This document shows, piece by piece, positions 8,456 to 18,148 of a stretch of DNA of 64,000 nt; within the stretch, counting starts at the first letter, position 1, and every line of letters begins with the position of its first letter. The stretch comes from an uncultured Bryobacteraceae bacterium (lineage in GTDB: Bacteria > Acidobacteriota > Terriglobia > Bryobacterales > Bryobacteraceae). The translations under genes and the position numbers were made by a program. The DNA lies in contig CALDSU010000001.1 in the NCBI GenBank assembly GCA_937924525.1, forward strand, positions 248,001 through 312,000, given 5' to 3'. The notes below the pieces were generated by a model. It saw nothing but the letters and a program-made list of their open reading frames with translations, was not told the origin of the DNA and ran no database searches.

Positions 8456-11104
8456 CTAGTCGAACCGCAGCACCACCCGCGCCTTTCCGGTGAAGTTGTT
8501 CACCCGCACCCGCTCGGTGGCGGGGTCATAGACGCCGCCCTCCGCGCGCGACGCTTTGCGCCCCAGCGGATGCGGCAGCCGGATCGCCACCGCGCCCGGT
8601 TTCCGGCTGGAATCGCATTCGATCGCGGCTTCGACGAAGCCTTCGTCCAGCCGGCTGCGCACCCGTAAGGACGCGGGTCCGAAGTACGTGGCCACCCGCT
8701 CGAGTTCGATTTCCTTGCCGTGCTCCAGGTAGCGGCGCGGGATGCCGGGCAGCAGGTCCAGGGTGTCGCCGCGCTCCAGGTACAGCATCCAGCGGCTCTC
8801 CATCAGGAACCAGCCTTCCTCGTGCGTCTTGTGCGGGCTCGCGCCGAAGTAGTGCTCCCAAAAAGTGTAGGTCTGGCGGTCCGCCAGACCAGCGAAACCG
8901 TTGTACCAGGATTTGAGGAACGCGTTCACCTCGCCGCGCTGCAAGTGCACCCACGGATGGCGGCTGTAGTACGGCTGGCTAAAGGCGACATTCCGCGTGG
9001 TCATCAGCTCGTTGTGAAACTCGAGCAGAAACGTCGCGGCGGGTTCGCGGGGGTCCAGCACCTCCTGGAACACCAGATAGAGCGGCCCCAACAGCGAATC
9101 CCGGCTGACCATGGCGCCGTGGGTGAACCATGAGCCGCCGTCGGCATAGAGCGCCAGCGGGCCGCGATACTCCGCCCACGGCGGCAGCGTCGGCGCCCAC
9201 GAGCCGTCGCCCAGCGGAATTACCGGCGACCGGCCCATCACGGCGAAAGCGGTCGCGCGAATGTCCTGCTTGAGCTCGTCGGCCACCCGGCGCCAGCGCG
9301 CTGATTCCGCCGCGTCCACTTTCGCCAGCATCTCGGCCACGCGGCTCAGGCCCAGGTACGCGTAGCCGTTGAGCATGAAGGAGCGGAAGGGATCCTCGGG
9401 GTCGGCCGTCTTGCCTTCCAGCATGCCGTAGCCCTTGCCGCGCAGTTCCTCGCGCTGATTGCGCGCCCGCCACTGGCGCAGGTACTCGCAGGACTTCACC
9501 AGCTTGGGTTGAATGGAGCGCACCCACCCCTCGTCGCGGGTGTAGCGGTAGTGCTCGCCCAGGCTCCAGAGCGCGGCGCCGGTCTCCAGCATGTAGCCGC
9601 CGAAGTTCTGGATGAAGCCGTCGGCGTGTTGCTTGTCGAGGAAGTATTGCAGGCTGCGGCGGGCCACGTCATGCCAGCCCATCGAGTCCATGAACTGCAC
9701 GATGGGCGAGGTCTCCGATCCGATGGAACTGTACACGCCGATGGTCGCGGTCAGCGTGCCGTCCGGTTCGCGGCCGTAGGTGACCAGATCGAGGTGCAGG
9801 AGGCCGGCGCGCAACATCTCGTCAACCCGTTGCTCGGGCAGGCGAATCCGGGCGGCTTGGGCCAGGCGGTCCAGCCAGAAGCGCCGGACCTCGGCATGGC
9901 GGGCGTCGAAAGACTGCGCGGCCAGCGCCGCGGCCCGGGCGCGGGAAATCGGCCGGTGCGGCAGCCGGATCTCCAGCGTCGCCCGCCCCCCGGGCGGCAC
10001 CAGAATCGACAACTCCGGCTGCGTCAGCGGCGCGCCATTCAACCGGGAAATCGCGTAGATCCGGTCCGCCGAGTAAGAGCCCAACCCGGACTCCTTGTCG
10101 AACCGCACGTTGCTCATGGCGCGCGGCCACACGGTCTTGAAGAACGCGTAACGCGGCGCCGCGGAGGTGTTGACCGCCGCGGCCCGGAAGTACAGCACGG
10201 TCTCCTCCGGCTGGTTCATTTCCTGTTCGCGCACCGCTTCCAGTTGGGTCTTTTGTTCCGGCGTCATCATGCCGCCGCGCCCGTAGCTGTCGGCTACCAG
10301 GAAGTGCGTGCCCCGCAGGGTGTCCGCGCGCAGCGGCGACTGCTCCAGCGCCACGAAGGAGGTGATCTCGTAGACGATCTCGTCCTCCACCTGCCGGGCG
10401 TGCAGAATGGGAAGCACCCCGTCCTCCAGCCGCCGGACGATCTGTTCGCGCGCGCCCCAACCGCGCCCGATTTGCAGGTTGTACTGGACAACCTTGTTGT
10501 CGTACTCGGGCAGAGGAACCTCGTAGCCGTGGAACCGCGGCAGGATCCACTCGAACTTCTCGCTGACGGCGAAGATGCGCATGTCCCGGCTCAGGCCCAG
10601 CCAGGTCTGGCAGCGCAGGTCGCGGGTGTGGGCCGCGGCGTTCTCCCAGGTCTCCTCCGGTTCGGAAGCAAGGCGCTGGAGCTTGGTCTGGAGACCGCGG
10701 CGGGCGATGTCCGCGGCGATTTCCGCGTACGAGCGCGGGTCGCCGGCCTCGGTCACCGCCACGCCGTAAGCGGGAATGTAGATCGGATGCGCCTGGTTCA
10801 CCTGGCTGAGGAAAAACGTGAACGGGTTATTCCCGGCCGCCACGGTCACCAACGTCGCCTCTTCGCCGTGCACGGCCGGCGAGCCATCCACCCGCACCGT
10901 CAGACGGCAGGCGCCGGCGCCGCCACAGGAGAAGCGGCTTCCCTCCAGGCGCGCTCCGCCACCTGCGTCACCGAGCAGCTTGCCGCGGCTCACTTCGATC
11001 GTCCCCGAGGGCGGACCTTCCCGCCAGACGAAGGCGATAGCCTTCTCAGCGGCCAGCGCGGGCCCCGCGCCAAGAGCCAAAACTGCTGCGATCAAAAGCA
11101 CCAT
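8456..11104 (-). CDS. Secreted six-hairpin glycosidase-like protein
   Basis: 882 residues with a signal peptide (VLLIAAVLALGAGPALA, cleavage near residue 18). An N-terminal beta-rich region (to about residue 380) is followed by an all-helical part resembling (alpha/alpha)6-barrel glycosidases: repeated helices with aromatic/acidic loops such as ETSPIVQFMDSMGWHDVARRS, ALWSLGEHYRYTRDE and GYAYLGLSRVAEM, and a beta-sandwich tail. I cannot name a CAZy family or point to the catalytic acid and base. Probably degrades or trims a polysaccharide outside the cytoplasmic membrane. Followed closely by the DMT permease; preceded by 107 bp without a gene. Confidence 0.65.
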   Translation of the reverse strand: MVLLIAAVLALGAGPALAAEKAIAFVWREGPPSGTIEVSRGKLLGDAGGGARLEGSRFSCGGAGACRLTVRVDGSPAVHGEEATLVTVAAGNNPFTFFLSQVNQAHPIYIPAYGVAVTEAGDPRSYAEIAADIARRGLQTKLQRLASEPEETWENAAAHTRDLRCQTWLGLSRDMRIFAVSEKFEWILPRFHGYEVPLPEYDNKVVQYNLQIGRGWGAREQIVRRLEDGVLPILHARQVEDEIVYEITSFVALEQSPLRADTLRGTHFLVADSYGRGGMMTPEQKTQLEAVREQEMNQPEETVLYFRAAAVNTSAAPRYAFFKTVWPRAMSNVRFDKESGLGSYSADRIYAISRLNGAPLTQPELSILVPPGGRATLEIRLPHRPISRARAAALAAQSFDARHAEVRRFWLDRLAQAARIRLPEQRVDEMLRAGLLHLDLVTYGREPDGTLTATIGVYSSIGSETSPIVQFMDSMGWHDVARRSLQYFLDKQHADGFIQNFGGYMLETGAALWSLGEHYRYTRDEGWVRSIQPKLVKSCEYLRQWRARNQREELRGKGYGMLEGKTADPEDPFRSFMLNGYAYLGLSRVAEMLAKVDAAESARWRRVADELKQDIRATAFAVMGRSPVIPLGDGSWAPTLPPWAEYRGPLALYADGGSWFTHGAMVSRDSLLGPLYLVFQEVLDPREPAATFLLEFHNELMTTRNVAFSQPYYSRHPWVHLQRGEVNAFLKSWYNGFAGLADRQTYTFWEHYFGASPHKTHEEGWFLMESRWMLYLERGDTLDLLPGIPRRYLEHGKEIELERVATYFGPASLRVRSRLDEGFVEAAIECDSSRKPGAVAIRLPHPLGRKASRAEGGVYDPATERVRVNNFTGKARVVLRFD

Positions 11105-11211
11105 AGGTCAGCAGTCTCATTTGAAGACTGCCCTTCGCCATGCTAGAGGGAAGCCCGCCTGGGTGTCAACGCTTGGGCGCGGACGGCTGTACCTTTGCGG
11201 AGCGGCCCCGG

Positions 11212-13722
11212 TCATACCTCCACGGGGGCTGCGGGCCGCCGCTGCCGCCACCACTCCAGCACGCCTCTCCCTTTGCGCAGCAGCAGTTCGGCCAGGTTCA
11301 GCAGCACGGCCAGTCCCAACAGGCCAGGCCATAATTCCATGGTGGCGGCCATCGTCCGTCCTCCCGAGTCGAACACCTCCGCCGGGCGCGGGTTGTAGCG
11401 GCCGCCCGTAGCCGCCGCGATCTGGCGCAGCAGGAACTCGTTGGACCCGTGCTCTTGCAGTTCGGATTCCTGGCGATAAAAGCCAATCTCGGGAAAGGCG
11501 CGGGATTCGGCGAGCGGACGCAACCGGAACAGCCCCTGCCGCCCGCCCAGCGCCACGCGCGCCCGGTAATGCCGCGGCGCGACCCGCACCGCCTCGACCG
11601 GTTGCTGAAAGCCCCCGGGGCCTAAAACAAAAAGGTCCGGAGGCTTCGCCGGTTCCGCTACCCCGCGCGCCAGGCGGTAATCCACCAACAGGACATCATT
11701 GGCCGCATCGTAGTCGGCCTGGGCCTCGGCTGCTTCGGCGTGCGGCAGCAAGTCGCGAAAGACGTTGAGCCATAGGCGGTCAAAGCCATTCCAATCCAGC
11801 CAGCGCGCGGCCCAGCGGCTCTTGGCGTCGGACGCAAAGACAGCGGCTCTGCCCAAGCCGTACTGCCAGCGCACCAGCAGCGGGTCCTTGGTCTCGAGCG
11901 TCAGCAGCGTCTCGGCCGTGGGTTTGGCGAGGAAGCGAATGTATCCCAACAGCGGCGGCGCGGCGGCGAAGTCCACCCCGGTAAGCACCTCTGCCGGTTT
12001 TTCTACCCGGACCGAAAGCGGTTTTTCCACCGCGGTGGAGCCAGTGTGCTCCATCACGTCCCGGAGCAGAATTTGTTCCAGTCCGGACGGGTCATTCAGA
12101 AAGTACGATTTGCCGCGGGAGTACGAGGCGATCTTCTCGAGGTAGGCCCGGTTGACATCCTGGCCGAGCCCTACCGTCGAAATGGTGACGCTGCGTTCGG
12201 CGGCGTCGCGGCTCAGTTGAATACTGTCGCCCTCTTCGGAGATCCCGTCGGTGAGCAGGACGATGTGTTTGTAGACCGCGTTCACTTGCAGGATCTTCTG
12301 GTACGCTTCGGCCAGCGCCGGCGCGATCTGCGTGCCGCCGTCGGCGGCGATGCCGGCGATGAGGCGCTTGAGCAACTGGCGGTCCTGGGCGCGCCGGATC
12401 GGCACGGTCCACTGGAAAGAGTTATCGAAGATCAGGACGCCCACCAGGTCGATCGGCCGGAGGTTTTCCACCACGCCGATGGCGGCCGAGCGTGCCAGCT
12501 CCATCTTCTTGCCTTCCATGGAAGACGATTTGTCCACGATGAGCACCACGCAGGTGCCCTCGGGGGAGCGGGGCGGCGCGATCCTGGCGGGCAGCAGACG
12601 GTCAAACGGATCTTCTTCGCCCTTCTTTTCGACGTAAACGTTGCGTTCGCCGGCGACCCAGAGCAAGCCGCCGCCCTGCTTGACGAAGTTTTCCAGGGCG
12701 AGCTTGCGGTCCGGCGGGATCGCCTCGAGATCCCAGTTGTTGAAGATCGCCAGTTGCACGTCCTCGAGGGAGTCCGGCGCCTGGGGCAGGCGCCGCACCT
12801 CGAATTGGTTGGCCTCCAGCATGCTGATCAGGTGGCGCTCGCCCTCCACCGGATCGAGCGATACCAGCACCGCACGAGGACGGCGCAAGGCGACCGCCTG
12901 CTCAAATCGGGTCTCGCCCAGCCCTTCGGCGCGGATGACGCCGGCCAGGTCCACCGCGCCGGTGGAAGCGATGCTGGCGTACACCCGCAGGTGGTTCAGG
13001 CCGGATTCCAGCGGCGCGGGATGCACGCCAAGCGAGCGGCCCTCGGCGGTGATCTCGACTTCCACCGGTCCCGCCCGGGGCGCTTCCACGGTAAGGTCGA
13101 TCGGGAAACGCTCGCCGGCAAACACGCGGGAGGGCAGCGTCACGCCCACCAGGTGCAGGCCGGGTTTCGGCCGGCCGGCCAGCGGAAACACATCGATGGG
13201 AATGCCCAGTTCCCGCGCCTGCCAGGCCGCGCGCAAAACGCTGCCCGCGTTTTCGTGTCCGTCGGTGATCAGCGCCACGCGGGGAATCCGTCCGGCGGGC
13301 AGGGCGGCGACGGCGTCGCGGATGGCGCGCTCCAGGTTGGTGCCGCGGCCCGCGTCCCCGGCGGTCGCCTGCAATTGCCAGCGGCCGGCACGTTCTTCGC
13401 GCCGCGCGAGCCGCGTCGCCGCGGCAAACGGCATGACTTTCGTCCAGTGGCTGCCGCGCGCCGCCTCGATGGCGGTCGCGAGTGCGGAGGCGCGCTCCAG
13501 GTCGGCGGGAGATACGCTGGCCGAGGTGTCCGCGAGCACGGCCACCGCCACTTTCGATTCCTGATAGTCGACGCGCGGCTGGGCCAGCGCCAGCAGGATC
13601 AGCGTGAAGGCGGCCGCTTTCAGCAACAGAACCGTGCGCCGCGCGGTGCGCGGCCACGCCCAGGCGGCCCAGGCGAGGGGCAGCCAGGCCACCAGCAGCA
13701 TCCACTCGCGCTCCATGGTCAT
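11212..13722 (-). CDS. Membrane protein with two von Willebrand A domains and a glutamine-amidotransferase-like segment
   Basis: 836 residues from the ATG at 13722, which overlaps the upstream stop as ATGA. Two N-terminal membrane helices (about 8–24 and 30–47) are followed by a first vWA domain with an intact MIDAS (DTSAS, Asp65; ITDGHEN at about 152). A beta-rich stretch and a GATase-like segment (about 285–375, FNNWDLEAI … VKQGGGLLWVAG) follow, then a second vWA with intact MIDAS (DKSSS, Asp397; DGGTQ 461; LTDGISE 490). A last membrane helix lies near the C-terminus. Last gene of the MoxR–DUF58–BatA-like operon. vWA proteins of such operons are thought to work with the MoxR ATPase in assembling or maturing envelope or enzyme complexes; the actual client is unknown. 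Confidence 0.8.
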   Translation of the reverse strand: MTMEREWMLLVAWLPLAWAAWAWPRTARRTVLLLKAAAFTLILLALAQPRVDYQESKVAVAVLADTSASVSPADLERASALATAIEAARGSHWTKVMPFAAATRLARREERAGRWQLQATAGDAGRGTNLERAIRDAVAALPAGRIPRVALITDGHENAGSVLRAAWQARELGIPIDVFPLAGRPKPGLHLVGVTLPSRVFAGERFPIDLTVEAPRAGPVEVEITAEGRSLGVHPAPLESGLNHLRVYASIASTGAVDLAGVIRAEGLGETRFEQAVALRRPRAVLVSLDPVEGERHLISMLEANQFEVRRLPQAPDSLEDVQLAIFNNWDLEAIPPDRKLALENFVKQGGGLLWVAGERNVYVEKKGEEDPFDRLLPARIAPPRSPEGTCVVLIVDKSSSMEGKKMELARSAAIGVVENLRPIDLVGVLIFDNSFQWTVPIRRAQDRQLLKRLIAGIAADGGTQIAPALAEAYQKILQVNAVYKHIVLLTDGISEEGDSIQLSRDAAERSVTISTVGLGQDVNRAYLEKIASYSRGKSYFLNDPSGLEQILLRDVMEHTGSTAVEKPLSVRVEKPAEVLTGVDFAAAPPLLGYIRFLAKPTAETLLTLETKDPLLVRWQYGLGRAAVFASDAKSRWAARWLDWNGFDRLWLNVFRDLLPHAEAAEAQADYDAANDVLLVDYRLARGVAEPAKPPDLFVLGPGGFQQPVEAVRVAPRHYRARVALGGRQGLFRLRPLAESRAFPEIGFYRQESELQEHGSNEFLLRQIAAATGGRYNPRPAEVFDSGGRTMAATMELWPGLLGLAVLLNLAELLLRKGRGVLEWWRQRRPAAPVEV

Positions 13723-15653
13723 GATTCGCTCCGCCGGGTCCGCCAGGCGGCCAGCCAGCGAACGGGCTTCCACCCCGCATTGATCCCGCGACGGACGCCC
13801 GCGTTCTGACGGCCGTAGCGCAGCCATTCCACCCACAGGACCAGCCCGCCGGCCAAGGCCAGCCACGGCCACAAGTCAAAGGCGGCCGGCAACGGGGCCG
13901 CGGCGGGCGGGACGCCCCGGCGCACACCGGGAGGCGGTTCCCAGCGCGCCTCTCCCACCTCGGGCAGCGTCAGCGAGTGGGTCGCCTCGCGGTCGCCCGC
14001 GGAAACGGAAACCGTGCCCCGCGTGCCGGAAAAGAACGTCAGCACGCCGTCCTGCAAGGTGAAGGGCAGCGTCGCGCCGCCTTCGTGCGCCACGCGGACG
14101 GCCTCGGGCGGCGTGGCGCGGTCCAGCGCCATGCGCACCGTCCCCACGCTGCCGCCGCTGACTTCCTCGCGCCGGAAGACGCCCGGCGCCAGCCAGCGAA
14201 AGGCGTTCGCGAACAACAGCGGCGTGGCCAGTTCGAAGCGCAGCGGCGACCGGGCGGGATCGAACCCGAGCACCACGGCTCGCGGCCTTGCCGCCCGCGC
14301 CACGATTACCGGGCCCGCCTCGGTTTCGGCGACGCGAATATCCTCAGAACCGGCCACCAGCACGGCGGCGGAAGCCAGGATCCAATCCTTGGAACGCAGA
14401 CCGGCGCCGAGCGGGTGCGCGCTGTTCCAGCGGACCAGGCGCGCGTTCTGCACGCGTTGACGAAACGCCAGCGGGCCTCCGTCGGGAGGATTGATCCAGA
14501 TCGCATCCAGCGCCGGCGGCGCCTTGGGTCGGAATCCGTCCACGATCATCGCGTCCGCCTCCGGTTGTGGTTCGTACTGATCCGGACGCCGGAAGGCGGC
14601 GGAGAGTCGCGGATCGGCCTCCAACAAGGGACGCAGCGCTGCCGGGTCGGCCGTGTAGACGGCCACCCGCAACCGGCGCTGGGCCGGCAGTTCGAGAGTG
14701 ACGCGGTCGTCCAGCGGAAATCCGTCACGATGGACCAGCCGCGCCTCCAGGACGCCGGCCGCGGTCGTGCGCAGCGTGAAAGTGGCTTCCGCTTCTCCTC
14801 CGGGCGGGAGCGTCAATTGCCGGGAACCGACCGGCGCGCCCCCGAACCCCAGCGTCAGAGGCGTGGTGCGCGGCCGGACTCCGTAGTTCCGGGCGGAAAC
14901 ATAAATCTCCCAGGTATCCGGGGCGGAGGGAGACCTTTTCAACTCGATCCGGCGCAGTCCGGCGTTCTCGATCCGGTCCGCCACCCGGATGAAGCGCAGG
15001 TTCGGCGGCGCAGGGTCGCCGCCGCCCGGGCTTGCGGACGCCGCTATCCGTCCGGCGCCAATGAAGACGATCTCGCCCGCCCGGCCTCCTCCCACGCGCT
15101 GCGCCTGCCTCGCGAACTCCAGCGCCTGTTGCAGGTTCAACGCACTGACCCCGGCCGCCGACTGCGCGATGGCGGCTTCAATCCGCGCGCGGCTGGATTC
15201 GAACGCCGTCGCCGGCGTCGCCAGGGCGTCGGCGCGCACCAGCATCACCCGGTCGTAACGCGGCAGCGCGCGCACGTAAGCCCGGGCCTGTTCCCGCACC
15301 TGGTCGATCAACTGGCCCCCTCCGGACCCGGGCTGGCGGGCCGCCATCCAGGATGAAGTATCCAGGATGAGCACGTGGTCGAAAGGCGTCCCGGCGCGCG
15401 GGCCAAACTGCAACTGGCCGATCGCCAGCAGCAACAGCGCGATCCCAATCAGTTGCAGCAGCAGCGACCAGGGTTGCTGGATCCGCGTACGGCGATGCGC
15501 CGGCGCCGGCTGCCGCGCCTCGACCCAGAAGCGCAGCGTCGCCACCCGGATCTTGCGCCGCGCCCGGTCGAACAGATACAACGCCACCACCAGCGCCGAC
15601 GCGCCGCTGAGCAGCGCCAGCACTTCGGCCGCCGACAGGTTCAGGAAGAACAC
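13719..15653 (-). CDS. BatA-like membrane protein with degenerate vWA domain
   Basis: 644 residues from a GTG at 15653. The N-terminal pair of membrane helices (FFLNLSAAEVLALLSGASALVV region and SLLLQLIGIALLLLAIGQLQ region, each shown here only in part) with an R-rich loop between them is the BatA N-terminal domain. The vWA that follows starts HVLILDTSSW (Asp98): the third MIDAS position is Trp instead of Ser, so metal binding is doubtful. The middle has Ig-like beta strands (CARDB-like) and the C-terminal end has a membrane helix near residue 595. It starts one base after the DUF58 stop and overlaps the next gene by 4 bp, so all four are surely co-translated. Confidence 0.78.
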   Translation of the reverse strand: MFFLNLSAAEVLALLSGASALVVALYLFDRARRKIRVATLRFWVEARQPAPAHRRTRIQQPWSLLLQLIGIALLLLAIGQLQFGPRAGTPFDHVLILDTSSWMAARQPGSGGGQLIDQVREQARAYVRALPRYDRVMLVRADALATPATAFESSRARIEAAIAQSAAGVSALNLQQALEFARQAQRVGGGRAGEIVFIGAGRIAASASPGGGDPAPPNLRFIRVADRIENAGLRRIELKRSPSAPDTWEIYVSARNYGVRPRTTPLTLGFGGAPVGSRQLTLPPGGEAEATFTLRTTAAGVLEARLVHRDGFPLDDRVTLELPAQRRLRVAVYTADPAALRPLLEADPRLSAAFRRPDQYEPQPEADAMIVDGFRPKAPPALDAIWINPPDGGPLAFRQRVQNARLVRWNSAHPLGAGLRSKDWILASAAVLVAGSEDIRVAETEAGPVIVARAARPRAVVLGFDPARSPLRFELATPLLFANAFRWLAPGVFRREEVSGGSVGTVRMALDRATPPEAVRVAHEGGATLPFTLQDGVLTFFSGTRGTVSVSAGDREATHSLTLPEVGEARWEPPPGVRRGVPPAAAPLPAAFDLWPWLALAGGLVLWVEWLRYGRQNAGVRRGINAGWKPVRWLAAWRTRRSES

Positions 15654-15654
15654 G

Positions 15655-16539
15655 CTACTCCACCACCCCGGCCCGGGACAGGCCGCCGAACATCACCTCT
15701 TCGAGCGGGCGGTCGGCCGCCACGCCGAGATAACGCCCCCCCGCGCGCTCGGCCAGCCGTTGGAGGCTGGCCGCGTAAGTGTCGAACGCCTGGGTGTATT
15801 CCCGGCGGGCGGCGTCATCCACCTGCAAGCGCACTTGCTGGCCGGTCTCCGCGTCCACCAGGTCCAGCTCCCCGGCCCACGGCGGACTCCGATCCTCTTC
15901 CGCCCAGAGCTGCACCAGCACCAGTTCGTGACCAAAGTCGGCCAGGTATTGGAGCGGCTTCTCGCATCCGTCCTCGTCGAGAAAATCCGAGATGACCATC
16001 AGCAGGCCCCGCTGGGAATAGCGCGAAAGAAACTCGCGCACGCTTAGCAGGAAGCCGGTGCGGCCCCGCGCTTCCAGTCCGGTCAGATAGGCCACCGCCG
16101 GAGAGAACCGGTGCCGTCCGCCGCCGCACAGGAACCGCTCGCCCAACCCGTCCGCGAAGGGCTGGAGCACAATGGTGTCCAGCCGCACCAGCCCGACGTA
16201 GCAAAGCGCCGCCGCCAGCCGGCGGGCATACCAGAATTTATCCGGACGCGGCGCCGCCATGGAGGCGCTGACGTCCAACAGCAGCCGCACCGGCACGCGC
16301 GGTTCCACCTGGAACATTTTGAGAAACAGTTTTTCCAGGCGCAGGTACGCCCGCCAGTTCACCGCCCGCAGGTCGTCGCCGTGGTGGAAGTGCCGGTGGT
16401 CCAGAAACTCCTGGCCCCCGCCGGCGAACTGCGAACGGTTGTGTCCGCCCACCAGCCCGGGGAAAGACTTGTGCCAATGGATGGTCAGCCGCTCCAGCCG
16501 CTCCAGGAACTGCCGGTCAAGGAGAGGGGCGGTGGCCAT
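15655..16539 (-). CDS. DUF58 vWA-like protein of the MoxR operon
   Basis: 294 residues. It carries the DUF58 signature (FLDHRHFHHGDDLRAVNWRA at about 45–64) and then a vWA-like fold with an intact MIDAS start, DVSASM (Asp89), and ISDFLDEDG near residue 177. DUF58 proteins almost always sit next to a MoxR AAA+ ATPase and BatA-type vWA proteins, as here. No signal peptide or membrane segment, so it is cytoplasmic and probably links the ATPase to the membrane vWA partners. Role inferred from family context. Confidence 0.88.
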   Translation of the reverse strand: MATAPLLDRQFLERLERLTIHWHKSFPGLVGGHNRSQFAGGGQEFLDHRHFHHGDDLRAVNWRAYLRLEKLFLKMFQVEPRVPVRLLLDVSASMAAPRPDKFWYARRLAAALCYVGLVRLDTIVLQPFADGLGERFLCGGGRHRFSPAVAYLTGLEARGRTGFLLSVREFLSRYSQRGLLMVISDFLDEDGCEKPLQYLADFGHELVLVQLWAEEDRSPPWAGELDLVDAETGQQVRLQVDDAARREYTQAFDTYAASLQRLAERAGGRYLGVAADRPLEEVMFGGLSRAGVVE

Positions 16540-16546
16540 CGCGCGC

Positions 16547-17542
<996 letters not shown>

Positions 17543-17568
17543 GCCTCCATTGTAGGCGATCCTTCCCC

Positions 17569-18132
17569 ATGACACCTCACCCGGAGCGGCCACTGCGCTG
17601 CGCTACGCTGGTTCCGGGAGCCATGCTGGTGGACCTTGTCCAGATCGAACGGGCTGGCCGCGCCAAGCGGGAAGAAAACCTGCGCCTGCGGATGCACCTG
17701 AAGACGCGCAATTTCCAGGAGAAGCGGCTGAAGCGGATCGCCGCCGGCGTCGAGGAGCAGATCGATTGCACCGTGTGCGCCAACTGCTGCCGCAAAGCGA
17801 CCGTAAGGCTGCAACCGCGCGACGTGGCGCGGCTGGCCCGCCGCCTGCGCCTGCGGGAAGAGGCGTTCGTGCGCGACTATACCGAGCGCAGCAGCGAAGA
17901 AGGGCTGATTCTGAAGCGCACCGGAACCGGCTGCGTGTTCCTGGAAGGCACGGCGTGTTCCGTGTACGACGCGCGGCCGCGGACCTGCGAACGCTTTCCC
18001 CACCTGACCAGTTCCGAAGGGTCGCTCGTCTCGCGCATGTGGCAGATGGTGGACCGGGCCTGCTACTGCCCGATCGTCTACCACACCCTGGAAGCCTGGA
18101 AAGACGAACTGGGCGTGCCGCGGCGGACCTGA
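17569..18132 (+). CDS. YkgJ-family (UPF0153) cysteine-cluster protein
   Basis: 187 residues. The zinc/iron-chelating motif CTVCANCC (Cys67, 70, 73, 74) is followed by GCVFLEGTACSVYDARPRTCERFP (shown in shorter pieces in the literature as CxFL…C.IY..RP..CR.FP): Cys122, 130 and 140. The family binds a metal or Fe–S cluster; a role in maturing metalloproteins is suspected, none proven. Divergent from the MoxR operon (26 bp between starts) and 16 bp upstream of mutL. A second possible start is the ATG at 17623. Confidence 0.82.
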   Translation: MTPHPERPLRCATLVPGAMLVDLVQIERAGRAKREENLRLRMHLKTRNFQEKRLKRIAAGVEEQIDCTVCANCCRKATVRLQPRDVARLARRLRLREEAFVRDYTERSSEEGLILKRTGTGCVFLEGTACSVYDARPRTCERFPHLTSSEGSLVSRMWQMVDRACYCPIVYHTLEAWKDELGVPRRT

Positions 18133-18148
18133 TGGTACCGTAGGAGGC

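Noticed and set aside
17543-17593. Longer MoxR start at an ATG at 17593
   Set aside because: It would overlap the divergent gene and adds residues not seen in the family; GTG at 17542 fits better, although its own ribosome site is poorly spaced.
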